Assembly: GCF_000378045.1 (NCBI RefSeq)
Contig: NZ_KB899095.1
Span: 79,873 to 143,872 of the forward strand
Direction of reading: 5' to 3'
DNA length: 64,000 bases
Source of the DNA: Marinobacterium rhizophilum DSM 18822
GTDB lineage: Bacteria > Pseudomonadota > Gammaproteobacteria > Pseudomonadales > Balneatricaceae
This document shows positions 49,603 through 59,110 of the stretch, one piece after another. The first letter of the stretch is position 1; each line of letters begins with the position of its first letter. The notes beneath the pieces were generated by a model. The model had not been told where the DNA came from. It searched no databases and saw only the letters and a program-made list of their open reading frames with translations. The position numbers and the translations under genes are program-made.

Positions 49603-50811
49603 TTATTCCTGCGCGAGTTGTGGATAGACCACCGTGTTACCCTGTACGCCCCATCCATAGTCCGAGTAATAAGCTCCGCCTTCATTGATTGGAGCGCTGC
49701 TGTGTTCTACGTAGGGTCGAATATGCACCAGCCCCGAAGTGCGCAGCTGGGTGCAGTAGAGTCCCTTTTCTGTATAAAACACGCGATGCGCCCAACTGTA
49801 CTGCGTAGGGAATACGAAGCTGACTTCACTCGTGATCGCCAGTGTTGCAGGGTCGAGGGTCACGTCAAAGAGCGCATTGGGCTGATTGATGCTGACCTCC
49901 TTGGTAATGTCCGACGCCAGGAGGTAGGCACGGAAATCCTGCCCCGCAACATGGGGAGCGAACGTGAGGTGCAAAAGCCCGGCGGTGGCGCCCAGCTGGC
50001 CACTCAGTCGAACGAACTCGAGATCAGCGCTCGGCTGTATGCGGCCAAAGGTGCCTGTTCCTGCATCGGAGCCACCGAGCAGTACAAACCAGATATTCCC
50101 GTCTGGCCCGGCACGCATGCCGACCACCGTCCTGCCCTGCTCAGCGGGAACACTGAGCAGCTCCGGGGTCTGGATTTCACCGCAGCAGTATGGGCCATCG
50201 CTGGGCGCACAGCGTGCGATCTTGCTGTTGTCATCGATGGACGCAAAGATCTCACCGGTCTGGGGATGCCTGATCACGAATACCGGCGACTTTGGCACCT
50301 TCCACAGCGTAAATGCACCCGGGTTTGCCTTGTTGATGCGACAGACATAATAATCACCGGTCTCATCGCTGGGGTCCTTGCACGAGCACCACAGGTCCTC
50401 GCCAAACTCAGAGACACAATGCGGCCCCTTTCCTGGCTTGGGTACATCGATCACCGCCTGGACCCGGGGGCATTGCGATGCACTCGCACCCGGCGTGATA
50501 CGCAGGAGTTGCGAGTCGTTTTGCAGCGTAACCCAGATATCCCCCTCATAAGCGGTCGACAGGGTCACGCCATGGAGCCCGGAGGTGGCGTTGCCGATCT
50601 GATAACTGCAGGCATTGACCGGCCGTCCCCTGTCATCCAGGTCGAGTTGCACCAGCGTACTGTCGTCCATCTGGGACAGCACGATCATCCTGCCGCCATT
50701 AACAACGCCCAGCTCATGCGTCATTCTGGCATTGGGCAAGGGATATTCCACAATATGTTTCGGATAGGCCGCCACAGGGGCGCCCGTTTTCGGGGTGATA
50801 TTGGGTTGCAT
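49603..50811 (-). CDS. Beta-propeller protein resembling virginiamycin B lyase/streptogramin lyase
   Basis: The 402-residue product shows repeated propeller blades: NARMTHELGVVNGGRMIVL, SGLHGVTLSTAYEGDIWVTL, GKGPHCVSEFGEDLWCS, GMRAGPDGNIWFVLLGG and TAGLLHLTFAPHVAG. The GxDGNxWF-type motif is shared with Vgb-like lyases and other NHL-like propellers. There is no signal peptide at MQPNITPKTGAP, which suggests a cytosolic protein. Catalytic histidines for lyase activity cannot be confirmed, so enzymatic function is open. Confidence 0.65.
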   Translation of the reverse strand: MQPNITPKTGAPVAAYPKHIVEYPLPNARMTHELGVVNGGRMIVLSQMDDSTLVQLDLDDRGRPVNACSYQIGNATSGLHGVTLSTAYEGDIWVTLQNDSQLLRITPGASASQCPRVQAVIDVPKPGKGPHCVSEFGEDLWCSCKDPSDETGDYYVCRINKANPGAFTLWKVPKSPVFVIRHPQTGEIFASIDDNSKIARCAPSDGPYCCGEIQTPELLSVPAEQGRTVVGMRAGPDGNIWFVLLGGSDAGTGTFGRIQPSADLEFVRLSGQLGATAGLLHLTFAPHVAGQDFRAYLLASDITKEVSINQPNALFDVTLDPATLAITSEVSFVFPTQYSWAHRVFYTEKGLYCTQLRTSGLVHIRPYVEHSSAPINEGGAYYSDYGWGVQGNTVVYPQLAQE

Positions 50812-50938
50812 TATAATATCTCGTTAATGGACAGGACAGTAACCTGGCGGGTTAATAATACAGTGCTTGCCTGACGCCAAAAGGGTGTTTATTCTCTTGC
50901 ACTCACACGTTTAAGAATTACCCACAAGCAGCGACGGC

Positions 50939-51583
50939 ATGATCAGTAAAACACGACATTTCTGGCACGGCCTTCAAACGGCATGGTCTTTTTTTTCGTA
51001 TCCCATCGTACGCGGCGAAGGTAACCAGCTGGAAAACGTCCCCCGGAATTTCCGCACTCGGCTCAAAATTTAAGGCAATAACAATACCGTACGCTTCGGG
51101 AAAAATTTCACCACAAAATGGCTGGAAATTGAAATATCAGGCAACAATACGGAACTGGTAATCGGCGATAACTGCAAAGTAACCGGCACGTTGAAAGTCA
51201 AGGGTACAAACAATTCACTGCACATCGGTGACAACACCACTGCGCAGGATGCTTATATCATCGCTGAAGAAAATCATAACGTCGAAATTGGCAAAGACTG
51301 CATGATTTCATCGGATATTCTGATCCGCACAACAGACGCGCACTCGATTATCGACCTTGAAACCGGGCAACGTAAAAACCCGGCACGCAGCATTCATATC
51401 GGCCATCACGTCTGGCTGGGCATGGGCTGCGTAATTGCGCCTGGCGCGAGCATTGCCAACAACTGCATCGTCGCTACGCGCGCAGTGGTCACAAAAATCT
51501 TCGACAAGCCCCACTGCACCGTCGGCGGCGTGCCAGCCAGAGTTCTTTCTGAAAACGTCGACTGGGACCGAAAGCGGCTTTAG
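50939..51583 (+). pseudogene. Hexapeptide-repeat acetyltransferase gene with an in-frame stop
   Basis: The frame starts MISKTRHFWHGLQTAW, breaks at TAA 51071-51073 and continues in the same frame through GNNNTVRFGKN to hexapeptide repeats (LHIGDNTTAQDAYIIAEEN; SIHIGHHVWLGMGCVIAPG; NCIVATRAVVTK). The end VGGVPARVL is typical of LbH O-acetyltransferases for capsule or LPS sugars. One base change would restore the frame at the conserved position before GNNN. A TTG at 51191 could start a 130-residue remnant with the full active-site histidine (GHHVW). Lower GC suggests transfer. Confidence 0.8.
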
Positions 51584-51765
51584 TCCCGTCGGCTGCTGCC
51601 ATAGGCAAGGGTTGAAGTACTTGTCGCCGCTCAGGCTGCTTTTGCAGTATTTCAAAATGACGGCTGAGACAATTACATCGAAGGAACCCGCGCCGCAAGC
51701 GGGCCAGGCTGATGTGAACGCTCGCTTCGCCCGCAGCCCATGCTGCAGCGGCTTCGCGTTACCGT

Positions 51766-51795
51766 CCCGGCTGACGAGGCGTTTCGTCAGCCGGG
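51766..51795. terminator. Hairpin between the acetyltransferase and OsmC-YcaO genes
   Basis: CCCGGCTGACGA pairs over 12 bp with TCGTCAGCCGGG around a 6-base loop. It sits between converging genes, 25 bp past the OsmC-YcaO stop. There is no T-run. Confidence 0.7.
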
Positions 51796-51819
51796 TTCGC
51801 AGCACTTATCAAGAAGGCA

Positions 51820-54003
51820 TCAAGCCAGCGTCGCGGCACGCGCTGCATGCAGCTTTTTATAACTTTCGATCAGGCGCAGGTGCTTGTCCAGGCCTTCCAG
51901 TTGCGTATTGGTCGGGGTAAGACCGTAGAAGCGCACACTGCCATCCACAGAGCCCACCACGGCATCCATGGTCTGTTCACCAAACATGCGCCGGAAGTTG
52001 GCCAGGTAGTCGCCAAGCTCCAGCTCGTCATCGAGCGTGATTTCCAGTACCGCATTCATCGCCTGGTAAAACAGCCCACGCTCAACCGTGTTGTCATTGA
52101 ACTGCAGGAAGGCCTCAACCCGTTCAAGGGCTTCTTCATGCTGTTCCAGGGCAAGATTGATCAGCAGCTTAAGCTCAAGAATGCTGAGCTGACCCCAGAC
52201 CGTGTTTTCATCAAACTCAATACCGATCAGTGTAATGATGTCCGAGTGATCATCGATCTGGCTTTCTTCCAGGCGCTCCACCAGGTCTGCCAACTGCGCA
52301 TCATCCAGGGCATGGAGGTTCAGAATGTCTTCCCGGTAGTTCAGCGCCTTGTTGGTGTTATCCCACACCAGGTCATCCACGGCGTACACCTCGGAATAGC
52401 CCGGCACCAGAATGCGGCAGACCGGGGCGCCCAGGTTGTCATAAACGGCTGTGTACACTTCCTTGCCCATGTCGTGCAGGATGTTGAACAGGCAGGCGGC
52501 CTCTTCTTCGTTCGTACCCGAGAAGTCCCATTCGACAAACTCGTAATCCTGCTTGGCACTGAAGAAGCGCCAGGAAACTATCCCGGACGAATCAATGAAA
52601 TGCTCTACAAAGTTGTTCGGCTCAGAGACAGCAAGGCTGTTAAACGTGGGCGGCGGCACGTCGTTAAGGCCCTCAAAACTGCGGCCTTGCAACAATTCCG
52701 TCAGGCTGCGCTCCAGCGCGACCTCCAGGCATGGATGCGCCCCGAAGGACGCAAAGACACCGCCGGTTCTTGGGTTCATCAGCGTGACGCACGCCACCGG
52801 GAAAAGCCCGCCCAGGGAGGCATCCTTCACCAGTACCGGAAAGCCCTGCGCTTCCAGCGCCTTGATGCCCTCGAGAATATTGGGATATTTCTCAAGCACC
52901 TGCACCGGCACATCAGGCAGCGCGATTTCTTCTTCGATGATCTGCCTTTTCACCGCCCGCTCAAAAATTTCCGACAGGCACTGCACCTGTGCTTCATACA
53001 GGGTATTGCCAGCACTCATGCCGTTGCTGAGAAACAGGTTCTCGATCAGGTTTGAGGGGAAATACACCACCTCGCTATCCGATTGGCGCACAAACGGCAG
53101 CGAGCAAATACCGCGCTCGACCTTGCCGGAGTTGGTATCGATCAGGTTTGAACCGCGCAGTTCGCCGTCCGGGTTATAGATCTCCAGACAGTAGTCATCA
53201 AGAATTTCGTTCGGCAGCTCGTCTTTCGGGCCGGGCTTGAACCATTTCTCGTCCGGGAAATGAACAAACTCGCGGTTAGCGATTTCTTCACCAAAATACT
53301 GGTCGTTATAGAAGAAGTTGCAGTTCAGCCGCTCAATGAACTCGCCCAGCGCCGAACAGAGGGCGCTTTCCTTGGTAGCTCCCTTGCCATTGGTAAAGCA
53401 CATGGGCGAGGCAGCATCACGAATGTGCAGCGACCACACATGGGGCACGATATTGCGCCAGGAGGCGATCTCGATCTTCATGCCCAGATCCGCCAGGATC
53501 GCCGTCATGTTGGCAATGGTCTGCTCCAGCGGCAGGTCTTTGCCCTCAATGTAGGTGCTGGACTCGCTGTCGGGCTCGACCATGAGCAGGGCTTGCGCGT
53601 CCTGATCCAGGCTTTCAACGCTTTCTATCTGGAAATCAGGCCCGGTTTGCACCACTTTCTTGACCGTACAGCGGTCAATCGAGCGCAGAATGCCCTGGCG
53701 GTCCTTGTCGGAGATGTCTTCCGGCAACTCGACCTGGATCTTGAAAATCTGGTTATAACGGTCTTCGGGATCAACGATGTTGTTCTGCGACAAGCGGATA
53801 TTGTCGGTCGGAATGTTACGCGCCAGGCAATAAACCCGCACAAAGTAAGCTGCACAGAGCGCCGATGACGCCAGAAAGTAGTCGAACGGACTCGGCGCCG
53901 ACCCGTCACCCTTGTAGCGTATGGGCTGGTCGGTGATGACGGTGAAGTCGTCAAACTTGGCTTCAAGCCTGAGATTGTCGAGAAAATTGACGCTGATTTC
54001 CAT
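51820..54003 (-). CDS. OsmC-domain/YcaO-domain protein
   Basis: The 727-residue protein has an N-terminal OsmC-like domain (about residues 1-140: FTVITDQPIRYKGDGSAPSPFDYFLASSA) and a YcaO domain (about 180-590). ATP-binding motifs are visible: GKGATKESALCSALGEFIER, AQVQCLSEIFERAVKRQ and ALERSLTELLQGRSF. A C-terminal helical part follows (residues 600-727). YcaO enzymes activate amide bonds with ATP; E. coli YcaO is linked to beta-methylthiolation of ribosomal protein S12. The OsmC fusion is found in other gammaproteobacteria. No peptide precursor gene is next to it, which argues against a natural product cluster. Confidence 0.88.
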   Translation of the reverse strand: MEISVNFLDNLRLEAKFDDFTVITDQPIRYKGDGSAPSPFDYFLASSALCAAYFVRVYCLARNIPTDNIRLSQNNIVDPEDRYNQIFKIQVELPEDISDKDRQGILRSIDRCTVKKVVQTGPDFQIESVESLDQDAQALLMVEPDSESSTYIEGKDLPLEQTIANMTAILADLGMKIEIASWRNIVPHVWSLHIRDAASPMCFTNGKGATKESALCSALGEFIERLNCNFFYNDQYFGEEIANREFVHFPDEKWFKPGPKDELPNEILDDYCLEIYNPDGELRGSNLIDTNSGKVERGICSLPFVRQSDSEVVYFPSNLIENLFLSNGMSAGNTLYEAQVQCLSEIFERAVKRQIIEEEIALPDVPVQVLEKYPNILEGIKALEAQGFPVLVKDASLGGLFPVACVTLMNPRTGGVFASFGAHPCLEVALERSLTELLQGRSFEGLNDVPPPTFNSLAVSEPNNFVEHFIDSSGIVSWRFFSAKQDYEFVEWDFSGTNEEEAACLFNILHDMGKEVYTAVYDNLGAPVCRILVPGYSEVYAVDDLVWDNTNKALNYREDILNLHALDDAQLADLVERLEESQIDDHSDIITLIGIEFDENTVWGQLSILELKLLINLALEQHEEALERVEAFLQFNDNTVERGLFYQAMNAVLEITLDDELELGDYLANFRRMFGEQTMDAVVGSVDGSVRFYGLTPTNTQLEGLDKHLRLIESYKKLHAARAATLA

Positions 54004-54326
54004 TACGAGGGTACCCGGTCTGCCTAGCTTGGAGGGCCATAGCCCTAAATTGCCGCCATTATCCCGTTTTTTCCGCCGTTCGTCTTGGATAGTCGCTCAC
54101 AAAGGGCATAATCGGGCCGTGATTAGCGCCAATCACGGGGCTGGCCAATCAACCTGTAGCACCTGCCTAACAGCTTTGGCCTTGAACTCATTCGTCTACT
54201 ATCGTGTTGCCTTCCGGTTGTTGTTCGCGGGCATGTATCACCTCGAACTTGTTTGATCGGGGTGTGCACTAAAAGGGGGAAGTACAGCGGCGGCTTGAAC
54301 GGCTTGTGAGGCGAGTACGATGGCCA
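54004..54326. other. Intergenic region upstream of the OsmC-YcaO gene
   Basis: 323 bp without a supported gene. An 8-bp stem, CCGTGATT and AATCACGG (54117-54138), is present. The OsmC-YcaO promoter should lie on the minus strand near 54040-54100, but I see no convincing -35/-10 pair. Confidence 0.4.
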
Positions 54327-54803
54327 CTATTTTAATAGCAGCGCGGTATTTATCGGTATGAACCTATTTGCCGCATTTGACAGCGAGGAGGCTGTTAACT
54401 TAGCTACCCCATAAACCTCAACAAACTTGCCCTTGTCGATTCGCAACTTGTTTACAAGAATGTCAAAATCGCCATCACCTGAAACCAAAACAATAACATC
54501 CGCACTGTCCGAGTACTCTAAAGCATCAATGGTAATGCCAACGTCCCAGTCACCTTTTGCAGAGCCGTCGGATCTCTGTATAAAAGGCTTTAGCTTTACC
54601 TCAAAACCAATATTTCTCAATATATTCTGAAACTCTCTTTGCTTCCTGTCACCTTTATCTATCGCATAGGCTATGGCTTTTACGACTTGCCTGTTTTCAG
54701 TGGCAACCGACCAGAATTTGTTGTAATCGAAGTTTACTCCAAATGCTTGCCTGGTTGTGTAATACACATTCTGCACATCAACCAAAAGCACAACTCTCTG
54801 CAT
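54327..54803 (-). CDS. NYN-domain (LabA/DUF88-like) protein
   Basis: The 158-residue protein begins MQRVVLLVDVQNVYYTTRQ, with the NYN acidic motif VDVQN, a second one in KGDWDVGITIDAL, and VIVLVSGDGDFDILVNKLR. These aspartates form the metal site of the PIN-like nuclease fold, so an RNase role is inferred. The base composition is AT-rich compared with flanking genes, which suggests transfer. No partner gene adjoins it. Confidence 0.82.
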   Translation of the reverse strand: MQRVVLLVDVQNVYYTTRQAFGVNFDYNKFWSVATENRQVVKAIAYAIDKGDRKQREFQNILRNIGFEVKLKPFIQRSDGSAKGDWDVGITIDALEYSDSADVIVLVSGDGDFDILVNKLRIDKGKFVEVYGVAKLTASSLSNAANRFIPINTALLLK

Positions 54804-55683
54804 GTAAAAATCCCTTGATACGTGGGCATCCTTATACCACTACGCCACTTTTAAAAACCCTTTGAATAGAATCAATACCAAAAGGTCATTTTTTATGAAA
54901 GATGTTCTATATAGCTTTTCCATGATCGCTTCTGCTTAACATTTGTATTGTAGCCTTATCGAACGTTTTGCACGGGGCTTTTATATCTTCGTGAATTTTG
55001 TTTCACACCCGGCGCAACGCTGCATGGTGTCTACCTTTCAGCTATTCAGCCGCTGATAACTCTGTGTGGAAACATGATCACTGAGCCTCATAGCAACTTT
55101 TACGGACTTCCATAAGCCATTGTTAAATAGGTAATTTTTACAGCTTTTTCCAAAGATTATGGCCTCGATGATCACATGTCGGTGTCAGCGGGCCGTTTCT
55201 TTCTCCCGAAGCCAAGCCCGAAAAAACCACGCTACCGCCCTACCATCGAGGGAATGTCATTTATCGATACGCTGCGGGAGTGAGGTCAGGCGAAAAAGCG
55301 AACAGGGCTCGAGTACCCTGTCATATAGCCTGGCGTCCACTGCTGAGCTACCGGTCTTGCTTTGCGCCGCCGATGAAGCTGGCGAGCTTTGTTGTGCCGG
55401 CCGTATCCGCTGCGAGCGCCATTGATCCTTGGTTGGCTGCTGTCTCGCGAAAATTACGGATAATGTGGGCAAACGCGGAAATACCGAGCTTGTGCCGTGC
55501 ACCGCTGAAGATTAGCACGCTCTGTGCAAGACACGAGAGACGAGAGACGAGAGACGAGAGAAATACACGGCAAATAAGCAGGGTAATAAAGCAAGCCCAC
55601 CGAAAGCTCTGGAAGGTACACAAACCTGCCGTCTCACACGTTTCGGGAGCTTTCAGCTAGAACGTGGGCTCCCGAAGCAAAAG
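54804..55683. other. Long region without a supported gene
   Basis: 880 bp. The left part (to about 55150) is AT-rich. Open frames in 55159-55660 on both strands have no ribosome-binding site or family likeness. The stretch ends with a heptamer array and a terminator. It may hold decayed genes, but I recognise no transposase or phage remnant. Confidence 0.4.
55534..55561. repeat. Heptanucleotide tandem repeat, 4 units
   Basis: CGAGAGA is repeated four times without a mismatch in the gene-free region. It could be a slippage site. Confidence 0.85.
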
Positions 55684-55716
55684 ACCGCCTTGGCCATATG
55701 ACCAACGGCGGTTTTT
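55684..55716. terminator. Terminator downstream of the exported M20 gene
   Basis: ACCGCC-TTGG pairs with CCAA-CGGCGGT around 8 bases, with one bulge. A run of five T follows on the plus side. On the minus side, in the direction of the M20 gene, CTTTTG follows. Confidence 0.7.
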
Positions 55717-55739
55717 ATAGCAGTGCTTTGCATCCATCA

Positions 55740-57050
55740 TCACTGGCCGTTGAGAAAATCGAGCGCGACGGTGGTCATTGCAGTTACGCCAATCGGCAGC
55801 GCCTTCTCGTTAAGCTGGAATTTGGGCGAGTGGTTCGGGTAGATGTCTTCTGGGTTCTCCGGCGCCGCGCCGAGGAAAAAGTACATGCCCGGCACCTCCT
55901 GGGCATAGAAGGCAAAGTCTTCGGCAGGGGTCATCGGTAACGCCTCCTTCACGTCGGCAACCTTTTCCAGCGAAGGCATCATGCGCCGGGTGAGCTCCGG
56001 ATCGTTATAAGTCACCGGATAGCCGGGCGTTATGTGCAGCTCGGCACTGCCGCCGCCGCTCTCAGCAATGTTATTGACGGTGCGTTCCATCATTTCATGC
56101 ACGCTTTTCCGAATATCCGAATCCAGCATTCGAATGGTACCGACCATTTCCACCTCGTTGGGTATGATATTGGCGCGCAGGCCACCATTGATGGCACCGA
56201 CGGAGATGACGGATGCTGACTTCGTCAGGTCGACCTGGCGTGACGTAATCGTCTGCAGTCCCAACACGATCTGGCTCGCCAGCACGATCGGGTCAACGCC
56301 GTTCCAGGGCATCCCGCCATGGGTCTGCTTGCCCGTGACCTTGATCGTGAAGGAGTCACTCGACGCCAGTGTGCCCCGCTCGCGCACCTCGATGGTACCC
56401 AGCTGCTTGGGCATGACATGCAAACCGAAGACGGCATCCGGCTTGAGCTCGGCAAAGAGCCCTTCCTTCAGCATCATCGCCGCCCCGCCCTCTTCGCCTT
56501 GTGGCGCGCCCTCCTCGGCAGGCTGGAAGATGAACATCACGGTGCCCTTTATTTCGTCCTTCATATTCGCCAGCACTTCGGCGGCGCCCATCAGGATCGC
56601 CGTATGGGCGTCGTGGCCACAAGCGTGGGCAACTCCGACCTCCTTGCCGTTGTAGGTCGTGGTGACCTTCGAAGCGAAGGACAGGTCAACGGCTTCCGTC
56701 ACCGGCAATGCATCCATGTCGGCACGCAGCGCCACCACGGGCCCGTCCTTGGCACCGCGCAGGATACCGACCACGCCGGTATGCGCAATGCCGGTCCGAA
56801 CCTCGATGCCGAGTGCCTTGAGGTGGTCGGAAACCAGCCCCGCGGTACGAGTTTCGCGGTTGCCCAGCTCCGGATGCTGATGGATATCGCGCCGCCACTC
56901 GATAACCTCGGGCATGACGTCGTCGATCAGCCTGCGCACCTCGGCTGAGTCGGCCGCAGACGCCGCCTGAGTGGTCGACGGCGCAATCATCGGCAAGGTC
57001 AGCGCGGCGGCCAGGAGAGAAATGCCCACACGGTTTGGGATATGTGACAT
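55740..57050 (-). CDS. Exported M20D-family amidohydrolase
   Basis: The 436-residue enzyme has a signal peptide (GISLLAAALTLPMIAPSTTQA) and M20D motifs: WRRDIHQHPELGNRETRT, ALRADMDALPV, HACGHDAHTAILMGAAEVL, FIFQPAEEGAPQGEEGGA (catalytic EE) and FFLGAAPENPE. Relatives include hippurate hydrolase, indole-acetyl amino acid hydrolases and N-acyl amino acid amidohydrolases. An exported form would free amino acids from N-acyl conjugates in the periplasm. ATG 57050 follows GAGG; a longer frame to 57107 would destroy the signal peptide. It lies downstream of the amino acid transporter gene, same strand. Confidence 0.87.
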   Translation of the reverse strand: MSHIPNRVGISLLAAALTLPMIAPSTTQAASAADSAEVRRLIDDVMPEVIEWRRDIHQHPELGNRETRTAGLVSDHLKALGIEVRTGIAHTGVVGILRGAKDGPVVALRADMDALPVTEAVDLSFASKVTTTYNGKEVGVAHACGHDAHTAILMGAAEVLANMKDEIKGTVMFIFQPAEEGAPQGEEGGAAMMLKEGLFAELKPDAVFGLHVMPKQLGTIEVRERGTLASSDSFTIKVTGKQTHGGMPWNGVDPIVLASQIVLGLQTITSRQVDLTKSASVISVGAINGGLRANIIPNEVEMVGTIRMLDSDIRKSVHEMMERTVNNIAESGGGSAELHITPGYPVTYNDPELTRRMMPSLEKVADVKEALPMTPAEDFAFYAQEVPGMYFFLGAAPENPEDIYPNHSPKFQLNEKALPIGVTAMTTVALDFLNGQ

Positions 57051-57455
57051 CAGCAACCTCACTCTATGGTTATTGTTGAATTCTCTGCGCCTGGGCAGGT
57101 AGCTCACTGAAATGAGCCACCGGTCCTTCCTCGCAATGGAAAGCGTCTTCAGAAATACAGGCAGTGGCCTGGCGGAATTGCCTTATTCGCAAGAAGCCAG
57201 GCCGGATCAACTTTGCCCTGAACTGTCGGGGAATTCCTCGTAGAGGAACTCACGTTCCTTGCCGAGCATTTTTAAAGAGTATAGGACGCACACGAAGGCA
57301 TTGAACTTCAAATCGGTCGACCCGTTAGGCGTTACGCTTGAGTGCTTGTTGCGGTGTCAGTGTCGGTGTCTGTGAAGCGATTGCATAACGTGATCAAGGC
57401 TATACAGGCACCTCAGTCAAGCGGCATTAATGGGCTGCGCCCAACTTGACCAGGC
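57051..57455. other. Intergenic region upstream of the exported M20 gene
   Basis: About 400 bp with no supported gene. It includes a 6-bp palindrome TTCCTC-GTA-GAGGAA (57233-57247) that might be an operator, but this is weak. The transporter terminator bounds it. Confidence 0.35.
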
Positions 57456-57460
57456 ATAAA

Positions 57461-57492
57461 AAAGCCGCAGGGTGATGACAGCCTGCGGCTTT
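57461..57492 (-). terminator. Terminator of the NSS transporter gene
   Basis: AAAGCCGCAGG and CCTGCGGCTTT form an 11-bp stem with a 10-base loop, 52 bp after the transporter stop. On the minus strand a run of T follows. It closes the IOR-dehydrogenase-transporter transcript. Confidence 0.88.
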
Positions 57493-57543
57493 GTCTTGAG
57501 CGTTCAGCACCCTGGCGGGTATTCGCGCTCTGTTGCGTAAAAA

Positions 57544-58965
57544 CTAGACCAGGTTGTAGATAAAGACGATGGCCACGGCCACCGGGGTCACGTAACGCAG
57601 TACGCCGTACCAGAGAGCGAAGCTGCGACGGCCCAGCGACAGTTCGTTTTCCAGCGCCTGGCGCGCCATGAACCAGCCGACGAAGACAGCCACCAGCAGG
57701 CCACCGAGCGGCAACAGAATGTTGGCGGTCAGGTAATCCAGCAGATCAAAGATGGTCTTGCCTTCAAATACCGCGAACATGCCCAGCGGCGCAAAGCCCG
57801 ACCATTCGTTCAGCGACAGGATGGAACCGATACCCAGCAGCCAGGCGGCGACACCGGCGCCCAGGGTGCTGACCATACGGTTCATGCCGCGACGCTCTTC
57901 GAGCCATTCCACCAGCGGCTCCAGCAACGAGATGGCGGACGTCCAGGCAGCAAAGACCAGCAGCACGAAGAACAGGGTACCGAACAGGCTGCCGAACGGC
58001 ATCTGTGCAAAGGCCAGCGGCAGGGTCTGGAAGATCAGGCCAGGGCCGGCGCCGGGTTCAAGACCGTTGGCGAACACCAGCGGGAAGATGGCAAGCCCAG
58101 CCAGCAGGGCCACGCCGGTATCCATAAAGGAAACCAGAATGGAGGTGCGGGCAATGGACACGCCCTTGGGCAGGTAGGAGCCATAGGCCATCATCACGCC
58201 CATGCCGAGACTCAGGGTAAAGAAGGCGTGACCCAGCGCCACCAGGATGCCCTCGGTGGTCAGCTTGGAGAAATCGGGCTGGAACAGAAACGCAGCCGCC
58301 TGGCCGAAGTAGCCGGTGGTCATGGCATAGCCCACCAGCAGCAACAGCAGCACGAACAGCGCCGGCATCAGAATGGTAACGGCGCGCTCAAGGCCGCCGC
58401 GCAGGCCGCGGGCCACCACCAGCATGGTCAGCGCCATGAACAGCGTATGCCAGATCAACAGGGTGCCCGGGTCCGCCAGCAGGCCGGAGAAGATGGCACC
58501 AATGGCATCGCTGCCCTGGCCACTCAGTTCACCGCTGCCCGCCGTGCCCACGTAGGACAGCGCCCAGCCCCCGATCACCGAATAGAACGACAGAATCAGG
58601 AAGGAGGCCAGTACACCCACACCCGCCAGCCAGCGCCAGTTGCGGTGCAGGCGGTCACGTTCGCACAGAATGCGCATGCTGCTGATGGGACTGCGACCGC
58701 CACGACGGCCGATCAGCACCTCGGCCATCATGATGGGAATGCCGACAATGGCAATACAGAGCAGATACACCAGCACGAAGGCGCCGCCGCCGTTTTCGCC
58801 GGTGATGTACGGGAATTTCCAGATGTTGCCCAGGCCCACGGCCGAACCGGTGGCGGCCAGCACAAAGGCCATGCGTGACGACCAGAACGCCCGTTTCGGC
58901 GAGGTCGCAACCGTGGCACCGGAGGCGGCACCCGTTACGGCAGCTGAAGTGGCAGATTGACTCAT
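57544..58965 (-). CDS. Sodium-dependent amino acid transporter, NSS/SNF family
   Basis: The 473-residue inner-membrane symporter has 11-12 hydrophobic segments and the family signature GSAVGLGNIWKFPYITGENGG in parts in helix 1, with unwound-helix glycines, and GMGVMMAYGSYLPKGVSI in the middle. ATG 58965 follows GGAG; an N-terminal extension to 59049 runs into the palindromic repeat and is unlikely. Substrates in bacteria are often tryptophan, tyrosine or leucine. The linked dehydrogenase and indolepyruvate oxidoreductase suggest aromatic or branched amino acids. Confidence 0.9.
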   Translation of the reverse strand: MSQSATSAAVTGAASGATVATSPKRAFWSSRMAFVLAATGSAVGLGNIWKFPYITGENGGGAFVLVYLLCIAIVGIPIMMAEVLIGRRGGRSPISSMRILCERDRLHRNWRWLAGVGVLASFLILSFYSVIGGWALSYVGTAGSGELSGQGSDAIGAIFSGLLADPGTLLIWHTLFMALTMLVVARGLRGGLERAVTILMPALFVLLLLLVGYAMTTGYFGQAAAFLFQPDFSKLTTEGILVALGHAFFTLSLGMGVMMAYGSYLPKGVSIARTSILVSFMDTGVALLAGLAIFPLVFANGLEPGAGPGLIFQTLPLAFAQMPFGSLFGTLFFVLLVFAAWTSAISLLEPLVEWLEERRGMNRMVSTLGAGVAAWLLGIGSILSLNEWSGFAPLGMFAVFEGKTIFDLLDYLTANILLPLGGLLVAVFVGWFMARQALENELSLGRRSFALWYGVLRYVTPVAVAIVFIYNLV

Positions 58966-59011
58966 GTGATTCTCCGTGTTGCTGTTTTTATAGGGAGGAG
59001 CTTTCGTTTTT

Positions 59012-59093
59012 CGCAGGTTGGGTGGAGGCCGAAGGCCGCAACCCAACATCTCGGCACCGTGTTGGGTTTCGCTGCGTTACACCACAACCTGCG
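59012..59093. repeat. Palindromic dispersed repeat, copy 2
   Basis: Outer ends CGCAGGTTG and CAACCTGCG enclose GTTGGGT...ACCCAAC (59017-59047) and a further GTTGGGT. It is related to 17212-17272. It lies between the dehydrogenase stop and the transporter start. Confidence 0.7.
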
Positions 59094-59110
59094 TTCGGTC
59101 TATCCAGGGC

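Noticed and set aside
55159-55502. Overlapping 80-90-codon frames on both strands
   Set aside because: Neither has a ribosome-binding site or recognisable motif; the region looks non-coding or decayed.
55534-55561. CRISPR-like array
   Set aside because: Units are only 7 bp and contiguous, with no spacers and no cas genes.
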